Of a stretch of 59,426 nt of DNA, positions 1 to 9,543 are shown in pieces (within the stretch, counting starts at the first letter, position 1; each line of letters starts with the position of its first letter). Under the pieces are notes generated by a model. It saw only the letters and a program-made list of their open reading frames with translations, was not told the DNA's origin and did not search any database. The position numbers and the translations under genes are program-made. The stretch spans positions 1 through 59,426 of the forward strand of contig CADBLQ010000011.1 of NCBI GenBank assembly GCA_902795615.1, given 5' to 3'. This stretch comes from an uncultured Pseudomonadota bacterium (GTDB lineage: Bacteria > Pseudomonadota > Alphaproteobacteria > RUG11792).

Positions 1-62
1 GTGACCCGTCTCGGTGCCGATGATACTCTGTCTTAAGACTGGGGGACACTAGGTCTTAGCTA
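1..62 (+). rRNA. rrf: 5S ribosomal RNA, 3' part (cut by window start)
   Basis: The first ~60 bases match the 3' half of bacterial 5S rRNA: the block GTGCCGATGATACTCT at 14-29 is the loop E/helix IV region, and ACTAGGTC at 49-56 is the expected counterpart of the conserved AGTAGGTC near the 3' end. The 5' half and the rest of the rRNA operon must lie to the left. A hairpin and T-run follow directly, which fits the end of an rRNA transcription unit. The exact 3' end is uncertain by several bases because the pairing 5' strand is not in view. Confidence 0.75.
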
Positions 63-84
63 TACTATCTTATAGTATTTTTTA
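61..84 (+). terminator. Rho-independent terminator after 5S rRNA
   Basis: ATACTAT (62-68), a three-base loop CTT and ATAGTAT (72-78) form a perfect 7-bp hairpin that runs into six T residues (78-83). It lies directly after the 5S rRNA and should end the rRNA transcript. Confidence 0.75.
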
Positions 85-571
85 ATAATTTTTTTAAACT
101 TTTGAAAAAAGGATATTACTTCTGGCTATTGACTTTTACGTATTGTGTCTCCATTTATTCATTTCCACAAGTTTTTTTTGGCGACTCAATGATAAGGTGT
201 GGTTTATTGTATAATGAATGTATGCCTACGTGCAGTGAGTACTTAGAAAAACTTTGTAGTTTTATGGATACTTGTTGAAATTTTATGGTACAGGCAAGTT
301 ATTTAGTATTTACTGCCTAATAAATATATGAGTTACAAGCATTATTGCGTTGGCATTTTACTCAAAGAATATCAAATATATTACTTGTTAAGTAAAAAGC
401 CTGAGTGTACCGTAAGCTTTAATATATATTAAACAAAATGAGTATAATTTATAATTAAGGTTCGCCACACACTAAAAATATTTAAAAAAATTTTAACTAA
501 ATTTCGTTATAATAATTATGCCCCATAATGGGGGTTAGTACTTTACAGATATGGAGATTAATGGAGACTAT
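85..571. other. Non-coding spacer with probable promoter and 5' hairpin
   Basis: This AT-rich spacer of almost 500 bases holds no convincing gene. Near its right end TATAAT (508-513) is a good -10 box for the downstream exported protein, although no clear -35 box is seen. CCCC-ATAAT-GGGG (521-533) would form a small hairpin close to the 5' end of that transcript. The rest shows nothing recognisable. Confidence 0.4.
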
Positions 572-1111
572 ATGTCTAAAATTAAAAATACACTTGCTAT
601 TGCAACTATCCTCATTGCGACTGGTTCGATAGTAGAAGCAATGATACCTCGCCCAGTTAATAACACCTACAATGCCAACATCAGCATTTTACACCAATTT
701 TTAGAGCCAATTGATGCCACACAACCAGTAACAATTAATATGATACAGCAGGTACTTCAACAGTTAGAACCACAGAATTTGAACTATAACATAAACGGTG
801 GAAATGATTTATTCAATTCTAATTCTCAAATAGCACCTAATGGTCATCAATTGGCTATTGGAGAGACCGGAATAACACGTGCAGACCAACTTCGAGTTAT
901 CTTGGACAACGTTAGTGAGATGTGTGAACAAGGAAATAATCAGTTGGTTTGGCAGGCTGTTTATGGTAGAGCAACGCAATTATTGCACTCACTGCAAAAT
1001 GGTGCTTTCGGTAACAACGTAGATGAGAATTTTACTCGTCTAGAATATGAATTGCACTCGTTAGTTAACATAAATCAAGTTGTAGCTAACAATTACCTGA
1101 ATCCGCAATAA
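572..1111 (+). CDS. Exported protein of unknown function
   Basis: This 179-residue protein has no family that I recognise. The N-terminus is a classic signal peptide: a basic start (MSKIKN), a hydrophobic stretch to about residue 19, and a likely signal peptidase I site near VEA at residues 21-23. The mature part is rich in Asn and Gln and looks helical. An ATG also exists seven codons upstream at 551, but the ATG at 572 is preceded by GGAG at a proper distance, so I start there. It stands alone after the rRNA operon and ends before a possible terminator. It is one of six unassigned exported proteins in the window and could be a host-interaction protein; that is inference only. Confidence 0.7.
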   Translation: MSKIKNTLAIATILIATGSIVEAMIPRPVNNTYNANISILHQFLEPIDATQPVTINMIQQVLQQLEPQNLNYNINGGNDLFNSNSQIAPNGHQLAIGETGITRADQLRVILDNVSEMCEQGNNQLVWQAVYGRATQLLHSLQNGAFGNNVDENFTRLEYELHSLVNINQVVANNYLNPQ

Positions 1112-1139
1112 AACATCTAGTATGAAATCCAGTATGAAT

Positions 1140-1165
1140 AGGTGAAAAGTATCTCACCTGTTCTT
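1140..1165 (+). terminator. Possible terminator after the exported protein
   Basis: AGGTGA (1140-1145) pairs perfectly with TCACCT (1154-1159) around an eight-base loop and is followed by GTTCTT. The T-run is short, so termination may be partial. Confidence 0.4.
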
Positions 1166-1307
1166 CAGCCGTTCAAACTCAGTCAATGACTATTTTGCTC
1201 AGCTAAAATAAATTGTTGAGACAGAGAAAATGCTTACAAATGACAGTGTTTTACCTTTAGAAACTTTTCCAATTTATGGTTTCATTTGTTTTATAGATTC
1301 ACTCGTT

Positions 1308-3191
1308 CTAAAACCACCGAATACAGTTGCGAGGTAGTTCCAATAAAAACCGAGATTGTCTTGTGTTAAGTATATTTTGTTTTCTTTCAAACTGTAATCC
1401 GTACATTGGACGAGTATCACACATTAAAATAAATACTTCTTTTTTTGCACGAGTTAATGCTACATAAAATAGTCTGCGTTCTTCTTCGATGCCGTTTTTT
1501 TCTATGAACGATCGTTGATGTGGAAAAATACCCTCTTCAAAACCTGGAATAAAAACCACATTGTACTCTAATCCCTTAGATGCATGTATTGTACTAACAC
1601 TAACGCTGTTTTTATTGTTAGTGGGGCGATCAGTAGCAAGGCTAACATAATCCAAAAAATCCCGAACTGTATCATATTGTTCAAGTGTAAGCATTAAATC
1701 GTCAAGTATTTTTAATTTTTCATCATTTTCCGGCATAGCATTAATCATATCCATGTAGCCAGACTGATTTAAAATAATTGATACTAACTTTTGTAAAGAC
1801 ACCTTACGCATCAAAATGTTCCAATCCGACAGCATCTTGAAAAAATCGATAATTTTTTTATTGCCTGAAATCATAGCTGCGTCAGCTATGTGCAGTTGTT
1901 GGATATTAGCCAATTCGTATAATTTTGATAATGATACTGAGCCAATACCACGTCGAGGCACGTTAACTACACGTTTGAATGCAATTTCATCATCTGGATT
2001 AACTAACAGCTTTAGATATGAGATAACATCTTTTACTTCTGTACGCTCATAAAACTGTACTCCGTCAGCAAGTGTGTATGGAATACTTGATGCAATAAAC
2101 TCATCTTCGAATTCCCGTATTTGTATAGCAGTACGAACTAAGATGGCAAAATCATTATATTTATATCCATGTTTTACTTTCATCGAAATGATATTTGATA
2201 CAATTTGTGCTTCATCAGAAGGATCAGATGCTCGGGTAATCATTATTGGCAAGCCGGCATTTGCGGTCGTCTTAAACGTTTTAGGAATACGATTTCTATT
2301 ATTCGAGATGACACTGCTTGCAACGTTAAGAATATTTCCAGTCGAACGATAGTTTTGTTCTAACTTAATGATTTTTGCATTTCTGAAATCTTTTGAAAAA
2401 TTTAATATATTACTAATATCCGCTCCTCGCCATCCATATATCGATTGATCATCATCTCCAACACAACATATGTTTCCGTGTCTACTTGCTAAAAGCCGTA
2501 GCCATATATACTGTGCAACATTGGTATCTTGGTATTCATCAACCATAATATAACGAAACATTTGTTGATAATAATTTAAAATATCAGGTTCTGTTTTGAA
2601 GATATTAATAGAATATTTTAAAATATCACTAAAATCAATTACATTTAAACGTTTAAGTTCGTCTTCATATAGGTCAACAAGTTTTAATGCTATACGTTCT
2701 AGTTCGTTTTTGGGCTGTAACGGTGCAAGACACTGCTCCTTCCAATTAGTTATTACTAATAGTAGATCCTTCGGATTAAAAATCTCATCTGAAAAACCGT
2801 TATTTTTCATTAGCTGTCGCATTATTTTTGATTGCTCGACCGGTTTAACGACATCGAAATTTGCCGTTCTATCAAATTTGTCATGCAGAGGTCGTATTAT
2901 TCTAAGAGCTAATGAATGAAATGTTCCTATCCAAGGTGTAGTAATATCGTTATATCCATTTCGAGTTAAAAGATCTATTGTGCGTTGTGTCATTTCTCTA
3001 GCAGCTTTGTTAGTGAAAGTTACTGCTAAAACTTCGTTTAAAAAACAACGTCCCAATAGCACAATATTGGCAATCCGAGACGTTAAAACCTTTGTTTTTC
3101 CTGTTCCTGCCCCAGCTACAACTAAAACTGCGCCATCAATTGTGGTTACAGCTTTCCGTTGTTGTTCATTTAGGTCAGCAACGTCAAACAC
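1308..3191 (-). CDS. uvrD: UvrD/PcrA-type superfamily 1 DNA helicase
   Basis: This is a 3'-5' ATP-dependent DNA helicase of the UvrD/Rep/PcrA family, which acts in nucleotide excision and mismatch repair and clears stalled replication forks. Seen in order: the Q-motif (LNEQQRKAV), Walker A AGAGTGKT, DEYQDT (motif II) near residue 220, GDDDQSIYGWRGAD (motif III), EQNYRS (motif IV), STIHASKGLE (motif V) and VALTRAKKE (motif VI). All motifs are intact at about 630 residues, somewhat short for UvrD. The start is uncertain: a TTG at 3230 would overlap rpmE by 38 bases, while a GTG at 3191 begins one base after the rpmE stop and still leaves the Q-motif. I chose the GTG because it suggests translational coupling; neither has a clear Shine-Dalgarno. 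Confidence 0.88.
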   Translation of the reverse strand: MFDVADLNEQQRKAVTTIDGAVLVVAGAGTGKTKVLTSRIANIVLLGRCFLNEVLAVTFTNKAAREMTQRTIDLLTRNGYNDITTPWIGTFHSLALRIIRPLHDKFDRTANFDVVKPVEQSKIMRQLMKNNGFSDEIFNPKDLLLVITNWKEQCLAPLQPKNELERIALKLVDLYEDELKRLNVIDFSDILKYSINIFKTEPDILNYYQQMFRYIMVDEYQDTNVAQYIWLRLLASRHGNICCVGDDDQSIYGWRGADISNILNFSKDFRNAKIIKLEQNYRSTGNILNVASSVISNNRNRIPKTFKTTANAGLPIMITRASDPSDEAQIVSNIISMKVKHGYKYNDFAILVRTAIQIREFEDEFIASSIPYTLADGVQFYERTEVKDVISYLKLLVNPDDEIAFKRVVNVPRRGIGSVSLSKLYELANIQQLHIADAAMISGNKKIIDFFKMLSDWNILMRKVSLQKLVSIILNQSGYMDMINAMPENDEKLKILDDLMLTLEQYDTVRDFLDYVSLATDRPTNNKNSVSVSTIHASKGLEYNVVFIPGFEEGIFPHQRSFIEKNGIEEERRLFYVALTRAKKEVFILMCDTRPMYGLQFERKQNILNTRQSRFLLELPRNCIRWF

Positions 3192-3192
3192 A

Positions 3193-3420
3193 TTAAACTT
3201 TTGATGAAAAACCCTTATAGCGTCGTGCAAACTTACTTAACTGACCTGCGGTATCAACTAATTTTTGACCTTCACCTGTCCAAACAGGATGAGAAAAAGG
3301 GTCTATATCTAATGCTACAGTATCTCCTTCTTTGCCATATGTAGAACGTGTCTTAAAGGTCTGACCGTTTGTTAACTTAACCGTTATCTCATGGTAATTG
3401 GGATGAATATTTTTCTTCAT
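3193..3420 (-). CDS. rpmE: 50S ribosomal protein L31
   Basis: This is L31, a small protein on the large ribosomal subunit that helps bridge the two subunits. The 75-residue sequence carries the family start [12 protein letters not shown], the TFKTRSTYG block and the [12 protein letters not shown] block. It lacks the paired cysteines of zinc-binding L31, so it is the Cys-minus form, as is common in alphaproteobacteria. It is transcribed on the minus strand ahead of uvrD and probably co-transcribed with it. It diverges from rho. Confidence 0.93.
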   Translation of the reverse strand: MKKNIHPNYHEITVKLTNGQTFKTRSTYGKEGDTVALDIDPFSHPVWTGEGQKLVDTAGQLSKFARRYKGFSSKV

Positions 3421-3500
3421 AATTTTCCTTTTTTATGATTACCAATGTTCATAATGTGATTTTACGTCAAGTTATGGGTGACATCAAGTTTACTGACTTG

Positions 3501-3528
3501 TTGTAAAAATCATTAAATTAGTTATAAT
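3501..3528 (+). promoter_or_regulatory. Probable sigma-70 promoter of rho
   Basis: TTGTAA (3501-3506) and a perfect TATAAT (3523-3528) are 16 bases apart. Transcription would begin near 3535, giving an 84-base leader before rho. The leader contains the perfect palindrome TAGCCGGCTA at about 3558-3567. Confidence 0.6.
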
Positions 3529-3618
3529 AAGAACAGTTCAGATGTCGTATATGCTTTAGCCGGCTATACCGACCGAAGAAATTTTCTATTTTTTTAATTT
3601 TTAAAAAGGTATTATCAA

Positions 3619-4896
3619 ATGAGTTCTACATCAATGAACCTTCAAGAATTAAGTGCGCAGTCGTTGCAATCGTTACTGAAATGTGCTGAGGAGTACGAGG
3701 TTGAAAATCCTCAAAACATGAGAAAACAGGACTTACTTTATGCAATTTTGCGTAAATTATCTGAAAATAATATAACAATTTCAACTACTGGAGTACTAGA
3801 TGTTTTGCAAGATGGATTTGGTTTTCTAAGGTTTCCCGAAACAAATTATCTTCCTGGTCAAAATGATATATATGTATCAAATGCTCTTATAAAAAGCATG
3901 GGGTTAAAAACTGGTGATACGATAAATTGTAATATAAAACCTCCTAAAGATAACGAAAAATATTTCGCTGTTGCCAAGGTAACTAAAGTTAATTTCGATG
4001 CTCCATCTGCTTTAAAACGTCGTACCAATTTTGATAATCTTACACCAATTTATACGGAAACACAGATTGTTTTAGAACAGGAAGGGTTACCAAAAGGGGA
4101 AGGATTAACTCAACGGGTTATTGACTTGGTTACGCCAATAGGTCGTGGACAACGTGCTTTAATAGTTGCTCCGCCTCGTACGGGTAAAACAGTAATGCTT
4201 AAAACCATAGCTCAGTCAATAACTAAAAACTTTCCTGAGATCTATCTAATGGTTTTATTAATTGATGAACGTCCGGAAGAGGTAACAGATATGGCTCGCT
4301 CCGTAGATGGAGAGGTTATAAGTTCTACATTTGACGAGCCTGCAACTCGTCACGTTCAAGTTACTGAAATGGTTATTGAAAAAGCAAAACGATTAGTTGA
4401 GCATAAAAAAGATGTCGTAATATTGCTAGACTCAATTACACGACTTGCTAGAGCGTACAATACGGTTATTCCATCATCAGGTAAAGTACTAACTGGTGGT
4501 GTTGATTCAAATGCTTTACAGAGACCAAAAAGGTTTTTTGGGGCTGCTCGTAATATTGAAGAGGGAGGATCTTTAACCATTATTGCAACTGCACTTGTTG
4601 AAACAGGTTCTCGCATGGATGACGTAATATTTGAAGAATTTAAAGGAACAGGCAATGCCGAACTTATATTAGATAGGAAAATTGCAGAACGTCGTTTATT
4701 TCCAGCAATTGATATTAACAAGTCAGGTACTCGTAATGAGGATTTGCTTATAAAAGACAAACAAAAACTTTCTAAAATGTGGATTTTGAGAAAGATTTTA
4801 AGTCAGATGAATAATGTTGACGCTATTGAATTCCTAGTGGATAAGTTAAAGCTTTCTAAATCTAACAGTGATTTTTTCGAATCCATGAACAATTAG
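3619..4896 (+). CDS. rho: Transcription termination factor Rho
   Basis: Rho is the hexameric RNA-dependent ATPase that ends transcription at C-rich, untranslated RNA. At 425 residues it has normal length and lacks the large N-terminal insert found in some phyla. Visible are the N-terminal helical domain (residues 7-50), the RNA-binding cold-shock fold ([14 protein letters not shown], 58-71), Walker A PPRTGKT (185-191), Walker [10 protein letters not shown], and the Q- and R-loop region with [20 protein letters not shown]. The ATG at 3619 follows AAGG at a suitable distance. It is transcribed alone from its own promoter, divergently from rpmE-uvrD. Confidence 0.97.
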   Translation: MSSTSMNLQELSAQSLQSLLKCAEEYEVENPQNMRKQDLLYAILRKLSENNITISTTGVLDVLQDGFGFLRFPETNYLPGQNDIYVSNALIKSMGLKTGDTINCNIKPPKDNEKYFAVAKVTKVNFDAPSALKRRTNFDNLTPIYTETQIVLEQEGLPKGEGLTQRVIDLVTPIGRGQRALIVAPPRTGKTVMLKTIAQSITKNFPEIYLMVLLIDERPEEVTDMARSVDGEVISSTFDEPATRHVQVTEMVIEKAKRLVEHKKDVVILLDSITRLARAYNTVIPSSGKVLTGGVDSNALQRPKRFFGAARNIEEGGSLTIIATALVETGSRMDDVIFEEFKGTGNAELILDRKIAERRLFPAIDINKSGTRNEDLLIKDKQKLSKMWILRKILSQMNNVDAIEFLVDKLKLSKSNSDFFESMNN

Positions 4897-5026
4897 ATAC
4901 ACTACTCGATAAAAACTTCCTATTTAGGATTTGCTTTTGCCGAGGTTTGTAAAGGCCATATTGTTTCATATAGTATTGACATGTTATGTGACTTACGAAA
5001 CTTAGATGTAGCTTCTACCATAGTAA

Positions 5027-6802
5027 ATGCTACACTTAACTGGTGATATAGTCGTAGAAGTTTTGAATACTTGTGCTATGTACCGTTTTGATGAACCAAT
5101 GATAGACGACCTCGTTAATGCATGGGAGAGAGATAGTTTATATCAAAAATGGCATAAGGCATCTGTAGAAAATGTTAAACAATTTTGGTCAACTCAAACT
5201 GATTGTATATATTGGCAATCATTACCTACAGATGTATACGATAATGGCTATTGGCTTATTAACGGCAAATCAAATCTTTATTATAATTGCGTAGCACGAC
5301 ACGCTATCCAAACTCCAGATAAGGTAGCTTTTATAAATTATTATGATGACCCATCCATGCGAAAAACTATTACGTATCGCGAATTAGATATTTTAGTAAA
5401 GAAAGTAGTGTACCTATTAATACAAAAGGGAATACAAAAGGGGGATGTAGTGGCATTTTTTATGCCTACTCGCATAATATCTATAGCGTCAATGCTTGCA
5501 TGTGCATACATTGGTGCATTGCATATGGTTGTTTTTTCGGGATTTTCAGCTGATGTATTAGCACAACGTATCAAAGATAGTAACGCAAAACTATTGCTTA
5601 CATTACCAACCATTAGGCGTGGAGGCAAAGAAATAGATTTAGTTAAAACAATAAATGAGGTATCAAAAAAACTTGCTGACAATATGCCAGAAGTTCTCTA
5701 TATGAATGATATCCCGGATGTTCCCAATGTATCTTTAAATATTGAATGGCTTAATAATCAAGATGAAGCCTTTATTTTGTATACATCTGGCACATCAGGA
5801 AAATTTAAAGGTGTAGTACATGCAACATTACCATATATGTTATACGTATCTTCTACGTTTAAAAATATATTTGCCCCTAAACCAGATGACGTATATTTTT
5901 GTACGTCAGATATAGGTTGGATTACTGGGCATAGCTATTTGGTTTATGCACCTTTATTTTGGGGATTAACATCAGTAATTTTTGATGGTACCCCACTCTA
6001 TCCAACGCCAGAGCGGTATTGGGAGATTATAGAACGTGAAAAAGTAAACATATTCTATACAGCTCCTACTGCTATTAGGTCACTTAAGACATATGGAGAT
6101 GAGTATGTTACCAAGCATAACTTATCGTCGTTACGTGTTTTGGGTAGTGTTGGCGAACCTATAAATGAAACAGCGTGGAATTGGTATTTTCATATTGTAG
6201 GTCAAAAACGTTGCCCAATTATCGATACATGGTGGCAAACTGAAACTGGTGGTTTTATACTTGCTCCACTTCGTAATATGTCTCAACAGCCATGTGTGGC
6301 AGGTAGACCATTTTATGGGGTAAACGTATCAATCATTGATAATCAGTTGGTAATAAATAATGCTTGGCCGGGAAAATATAAACGTATTTTAAATCAGAAT
6401 GGTATGTATAACAGTGTATATAAATCGGGTGATACAGCAAAACTGGTAAATGGGGAAATAAAGATTACTGGGAGAATAGATGACGTAATTAATGTTTCAG
6501 GGCATCGTTTATGCACTGCTGATTTTGAACGTGTACTAAGCACAATGCCTGAAATAATTGAAAGTGCGACAGTTGCGATACCACACGAAATTACTGGTCA
6601 GACTATAGTGGTTTTTGCCGTACTTGCTTCTGATACTATCAGTACTCATGAAGAACTGAATATAAAGATACAACAACAACTCCGAAAATCAATCGGAGCT
6701 ATAGCTAAGCCTCATAAAATTATATACTTAGATGACCTGCCCAAAACAACTACCGGTAAAATAGAACGACATAAATTAAGAGAATTAGCATTAAATAACT
6801 AG
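5027..6802 (+). CDS. acs: Acetyl-CoA synthetase (AMP-forming acyl-CoA ligase)
   Basis: This enzyme activates acetate (or a related short acid) to acyl-CoA through an acyl-AMP intermediate. Family marks: the N-terminal NLYYNCVARH block (the Acs 'YNCxDRH' signature), the AMP-binding loop YTSGTSGKFKGV, GWITGHSYLVYAPL, YTAPTAIRSL, GSVGEPIN, DTWWQTETGGF and the C-terminal hinge SGDTAKL. The acetylatable catalytic lysine lies in LPKTTTGKIERHKL. At 591 residues it is about 60 shorter than the Escherichia coli enzyme, with the loss mainly in the N-terminal domain. The phosphate loop reads TSGTSG instead of the usual TSGSTG. Propionyl-CoA ligase (PrpE) is an alternative. corA follows after four bases, so the two are probably co-transcribed. 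Confidence 0.85.
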   Translation: MLHLTGDIVVEVLNTCAMYRFDEPMIDDLVNAWERDSLYQKWHKASVENVKQFWSTQTDCIYWQSLPTDVYDNGYWLINGKSNLYYNCVARHAIQTPDKVAFINYYDDPSMRKTITYRELDILVKKVVYLLIQKGIQKGDVVAFFMPTRIISIASMLACAYIGALHMVVFSGFSADVLAQRIKDSNAKLLLTLPTIRRGGKEIDLVKTINEVSKKLADNMPEVLYMNDIPDVPNVSLNIEWLNNQDEAFILYTSGTSGKFKGVVHATLPYMLYVSSTFKNIFAPKPDDVYFCTSDIGWITGHSYLVYAPLFWGLTSVIFDGTPLYPTPERYWEIIEREKVNIFYTAPTAIRSLKTYGDEYVTKHNLSSLRVLGSVGEPINETAWNWYFHIVGQKRCPIIDTWWQTETGGFILAPLRNMSQQPCVAGRPFYGVNVSIIDNQLVINNAWPGKYKRILNQNGMYNSVYKSGDTAKLVNGEIKITGRIDDVINVSGHRLCTADFERVLSTMPEIIESATVAIPHEITGQTIVVFAVLASDTISTHEELNIKIQQQLRKSIGAIAKPHKIIYLDDLPKTTTGKIERHKLRELALNN

Positions 6803-6805
6803 AAA

Positions 6806-7735
6806 ATGCTGTTTTATATAAATGAACATATAATTCGAAAACCGAAAAAAAGACAAAAACGGCAATCTAAATATCGTCCTAAACAGTATGTAGCAATCCT
6901 TACAAAAGCCGAGTGGTCAGAACAAAAAGAGTACTTTAGTTTAGGAATGGATGTGCCACACCGTGAAACCGAAAAGTCTATATCACAAGCTGAAGTTAAT
7001 TACAGCTCCATTACCGGAACGTTTGCCATTCCAAACAGAAAAGATTTTTCACAGCCAGAAGCCCGTTTTTCTTTTGTAATAGACGAACGAGGAATTATAT
7101 TTATCGATGATAGTAATATAGCCAAAGAAATGATTACAAAAATTAAAAATACCAAAGTATGGAAATTACCAAGTTTAGAACGTTTTATTTACGACTTTCT
7201 TGACCAGATAGTATCAGCCGACCAAAGACTAATGGTGTCCTATGAACGACAACTGGATAATATAGAACGGTCTATTTTTAAAAATCATGAAGGCATTAAA
7301 ATTAAACCTGTAAATACCATTAGAAATAATATGCGTGATTTACGAATTCATTATGAACAGCTATTAGATATGGCAGAACTGTTTGAAGAAAATGAAAATA
7401 ACTTTTTTATTCCGGAAAACTTGAGATATTTTAGACTGTTTATAAATAAAATAGAACGATTGCGTGATTATTCTAACTCTATCTGCGAACAAGCAATACA
7501 AGTGCGAGATTTATTTAAAACACATTTAGATATAAAACAAAATAAAATTATTACTATTTTAACTATTATAACGACGATTTTTATGCCATTAACACTTATT
7601 GTTGGGTGGTACGGCATGAACTTTGAACATATGCCTGAATTAAAAAGCGAGTGGGGGTATCCTGCTGTAATAGCACTCTGTCTATTAATAACTGTGTGTA
7701 GTGTTTTATTCTTTAAAAAGAAGAAGTGGCTGTAA
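6806..7735 (+). CDS. corA: CorA-family magnesium/divalent cation channel
   Basis: CorA forms a pentameric inner-membrane channel for Mg2+ and, in some members, Co2+ or Ni2+. The 309-residue protein has the typical plan: a cytoplasmic alpha/beta domain, a long helical stalk (about residues 140-245), and two C-terminal membrane helices joined by the diagnostic loop YGMNF just after the first helix. The end is basic (FFKKKKWL), as expected for a cytoplasmic C-terminus. It begins four bases after acs with no separate promoter visible. Confidence 0.92.
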   Translation: MLFYINEHIIRKPKKRQKRQSKYRPKQYVAILTKAEWSEQKEYFSLGMDVPHRETEKSISQAEVNYSSITGTFAIPNRKDFSQPEARFSFVIDERGIIFIDDSNIAKEMITKIKNTKVWKLPSLERFIYDFLDQIVSADQRLMVSYERQLDNIERSIFKNHEGIKIKPVNTIRNNMRDLRIHYEQLLDMAELFEENENNFFIPENLRYFRLFINKIERLRDYSNSICEQAIQVRDLFKTHLDIKQNKIITILTIITTIFMPLTLIVGWYGMNFEHMPELKSEWGYPAVIALCLLITVCSVLFFKKKKWL

Positions 7736-7865
7736 ACTCGTAATGCCAGAGCATTTTCTGTGAATTATTCTGTCTATATTGGCAAAATCGAAATGTTTGA
7801 ATGATTGAAGTTTTTAACTTATTTTAGTAAAATTGGTGTTTGCAAAATGACTAAATACAGAACAT

Positions 7866-7894
7866 GAATATAAAGGATAACCTCCTTTATATTC
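7866..7894. terminator. Hairpin between convergent genes
   Basis: GAATATAAAGG (7866-7876) pairs with CCTTTATATTC (7884-7894), an 11-bp perfect stem, between corA (plus) and the exported protein (minus). There is no strong T-run on either side, so a role as a bidirectional terminator or 3'-end stabiliser is only likely. Confidence 0.4.
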
Positions 7895-7929
7895 AAAATT
7901 TGTGCATTATTTGTAACAACGTTTAATTC

Positions 7930-9330
7930 TTAAAGCTCTTCTGTGCTAATAGTTTTTGAGCGAACATAGCCAGTTTTGTCATCAATTAAAATGCGAGGTC
8001 TGAAAACAAATTGTTTGCCATGTTTAATAGTTAATGGCTGTTCGAAGTCCAGCAAAATATCGTACCTCAGTATATGCTGATTGGTCTTCTCTAAATTTTG
8101 TTCACTAAATCTAGTTCCTTTTTTAATTGCGATTTTCAACTCCTCAAATAAGGCACAATGAACGCTAAGTCTGTCAAACGGTAAAATGAGATACTTTTCA
8201 CTCTTGCTATAGGATAAATGTAGAGTCTCGTTTCCATCGTAGCCAAATTGTTTTTTGCTGTTGAATTTAAGTTGCATAGGCTTAAAATTGACACAGTTAC
8301 CAGAAGCACAGATGTTACTTCGACCAAGGAATAACATATAAAATGCTTCCTTGATCGGAGAGTAAATAAGACTTGTCGTAAGCTGGCTTTTAATTTCAGA
8401 AAATTTATCTGCACACTTATCGAAATGAACAAATGGAGAACTCGAAAAAGTATTTTTAAGTATACCTAATAATACTAGATATGCGTTTATTACGTCTCTT
8501 TTATGTTTACTCTGATTAACAATTTCGAAATCACAATCAATAGACCTGAACCGAGCGTTTGAATCAGCATTTGTCAACTCAAGTTGCGTTGGTAATGCAC
8601 CACCAGAGTTCAATTCATCCATGTTTTGAGCAAATTCCGACAAATTTTGACTTTTTTTTAGAAATTTTAACGCGACATCGTACACCATTGTGTCTATATC
8701 ACTTGGGTTCTTAATATTCTCGTTAACGTCTTCTAAATCGATGTTCTCAGCCAATTCTTCTAAATTTTTTTTATATTTATACACATCACACAAGGTAGTA
8801 AATAACGGGGAATCGTTAAGTTCGTTGGAATATAATTTCTCGAATTTGGTTTTAAAGTTGACGTCAACATTGACCGACCCAGAATTGGTGTTTAAATCGG
8901 TTACTACTTTTTGGTACATACTATTGCCAACTTTCTTCATGATATTATCGATGCTAGAAGCATCAAGTGATACGCAAGATTCGGCGTTGCAGTCTGGATC
9001 AATCTCTGAAAGCAGTTTCGAACAACCAGCCCATTCATACAGCTCATCATCATTCGGAATTTTTCCAGATTTATGGAATTTCAACAAAGCATCGTTCTCA
9101 TCGTTAGTTATAGTTAAAAATGTTCCATTATCTGTCAATTCGGCTTTTAGACCATATGGTTTAGTCTCAAAGCACTTTGCTATTTTATCAAGGGACTCAT
9201 TACAAGTAATAGAATTAGTGTATGAATTGTTAATTAAGTTTGGATTTGATTCCATAGCTAAACCAGCCCCTATGGTATTATAAAATACAGTACCTAATAA
9301 ACAAACTGCCTTAAAACGTTTTTTGCACAT
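7930..9330 (-). CDS. Large exported protein of unknown function
   Basis: I recognise no family for this 466-residue protein. It begins with a clear signal peptide (MCKKRFKAVCLLG, then a hydrophobic core to about residue 20, with probable cleavage near GLA at 23-25). The mature part is rich in Asn, Asp, Leu and Lys, has scattered cysteines that could form disulfides, and shows no membrane helix. The start is decided by the ribosome binding site: an ATG five codons upstream (9345) has AGGAGG inside its own coding sequence, and that AGGAGG sits correctly for the ATG at 9330. It is transcribed alone. Secretion is inferred from the signal peptide. Confidence 0.75.
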   Translation of the reverse strand: MCKKRFKAVCLLGTVFYNTIGAGLAMESNPNLINNSYTNSITCNESLDKIAKCFETKPYGLKAELTDNGTFLTITNDENDALLKFHKSGKIPNDDELYEWAGCSKLLSEIDPDCNAESCVSLDASSIDNIMKKVGNSMYQKVVTDLNTNSGSVNVDVNFKTKFEKLYSNELNDSPLFTTLCDVYKYKKNLEELAENIDLEDVNENIKNPSDIDTMVYDVALKFLKKSQNLSEFAQNMDELNSGGALPTQLELTNADSNARFRSIDCDFEIVNQSKHKRDVINAYLVLLGILKNTFSSSPFVHFDKCADKFSEIKSQLTTSLIYSPIKEAFYMLFLGRSNICASGNCVNFKPMQLKFNSKKQFGYDGNETLHLSYSKSEKYLILPFDRLSVHCALFEELKIAIKKGTRFSEQNLEKTNQHILRYDILLDFEQPLTIKHGKQFVFRPRILIDDKTGYVRSKTISTEEL

Positions 9331-9543
9331 TTTTCCTCCTGTCATCGGTAATTTCTATATTACCAGTATAACTCTACCATAAATTTTTGTGTCCGTGTGG
9401 ATTTTCGATGCTATGTTATGAAAATTTATTTTTTTAACCAATAATTAGCATAAAATTTACTTGTAGATTACTGACATTTTCACGGAAAGACTCCACATTA
9501 TTCGGGAATTGCCAGCGGAAAGAAGTCGACGAGCTGTTTATAC

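Noticed and set aside
8690-9283. Long plus-strand reading frame opposite the exported protein at 7930-9330
   Set aside because: It is wholly antisense to a gene with a signal peptide and a decisive AGGAGG; its Ser/Phe-rich translation is what an antisense frame of an acidic Asn/Lys/Glu-rich protein looks like.
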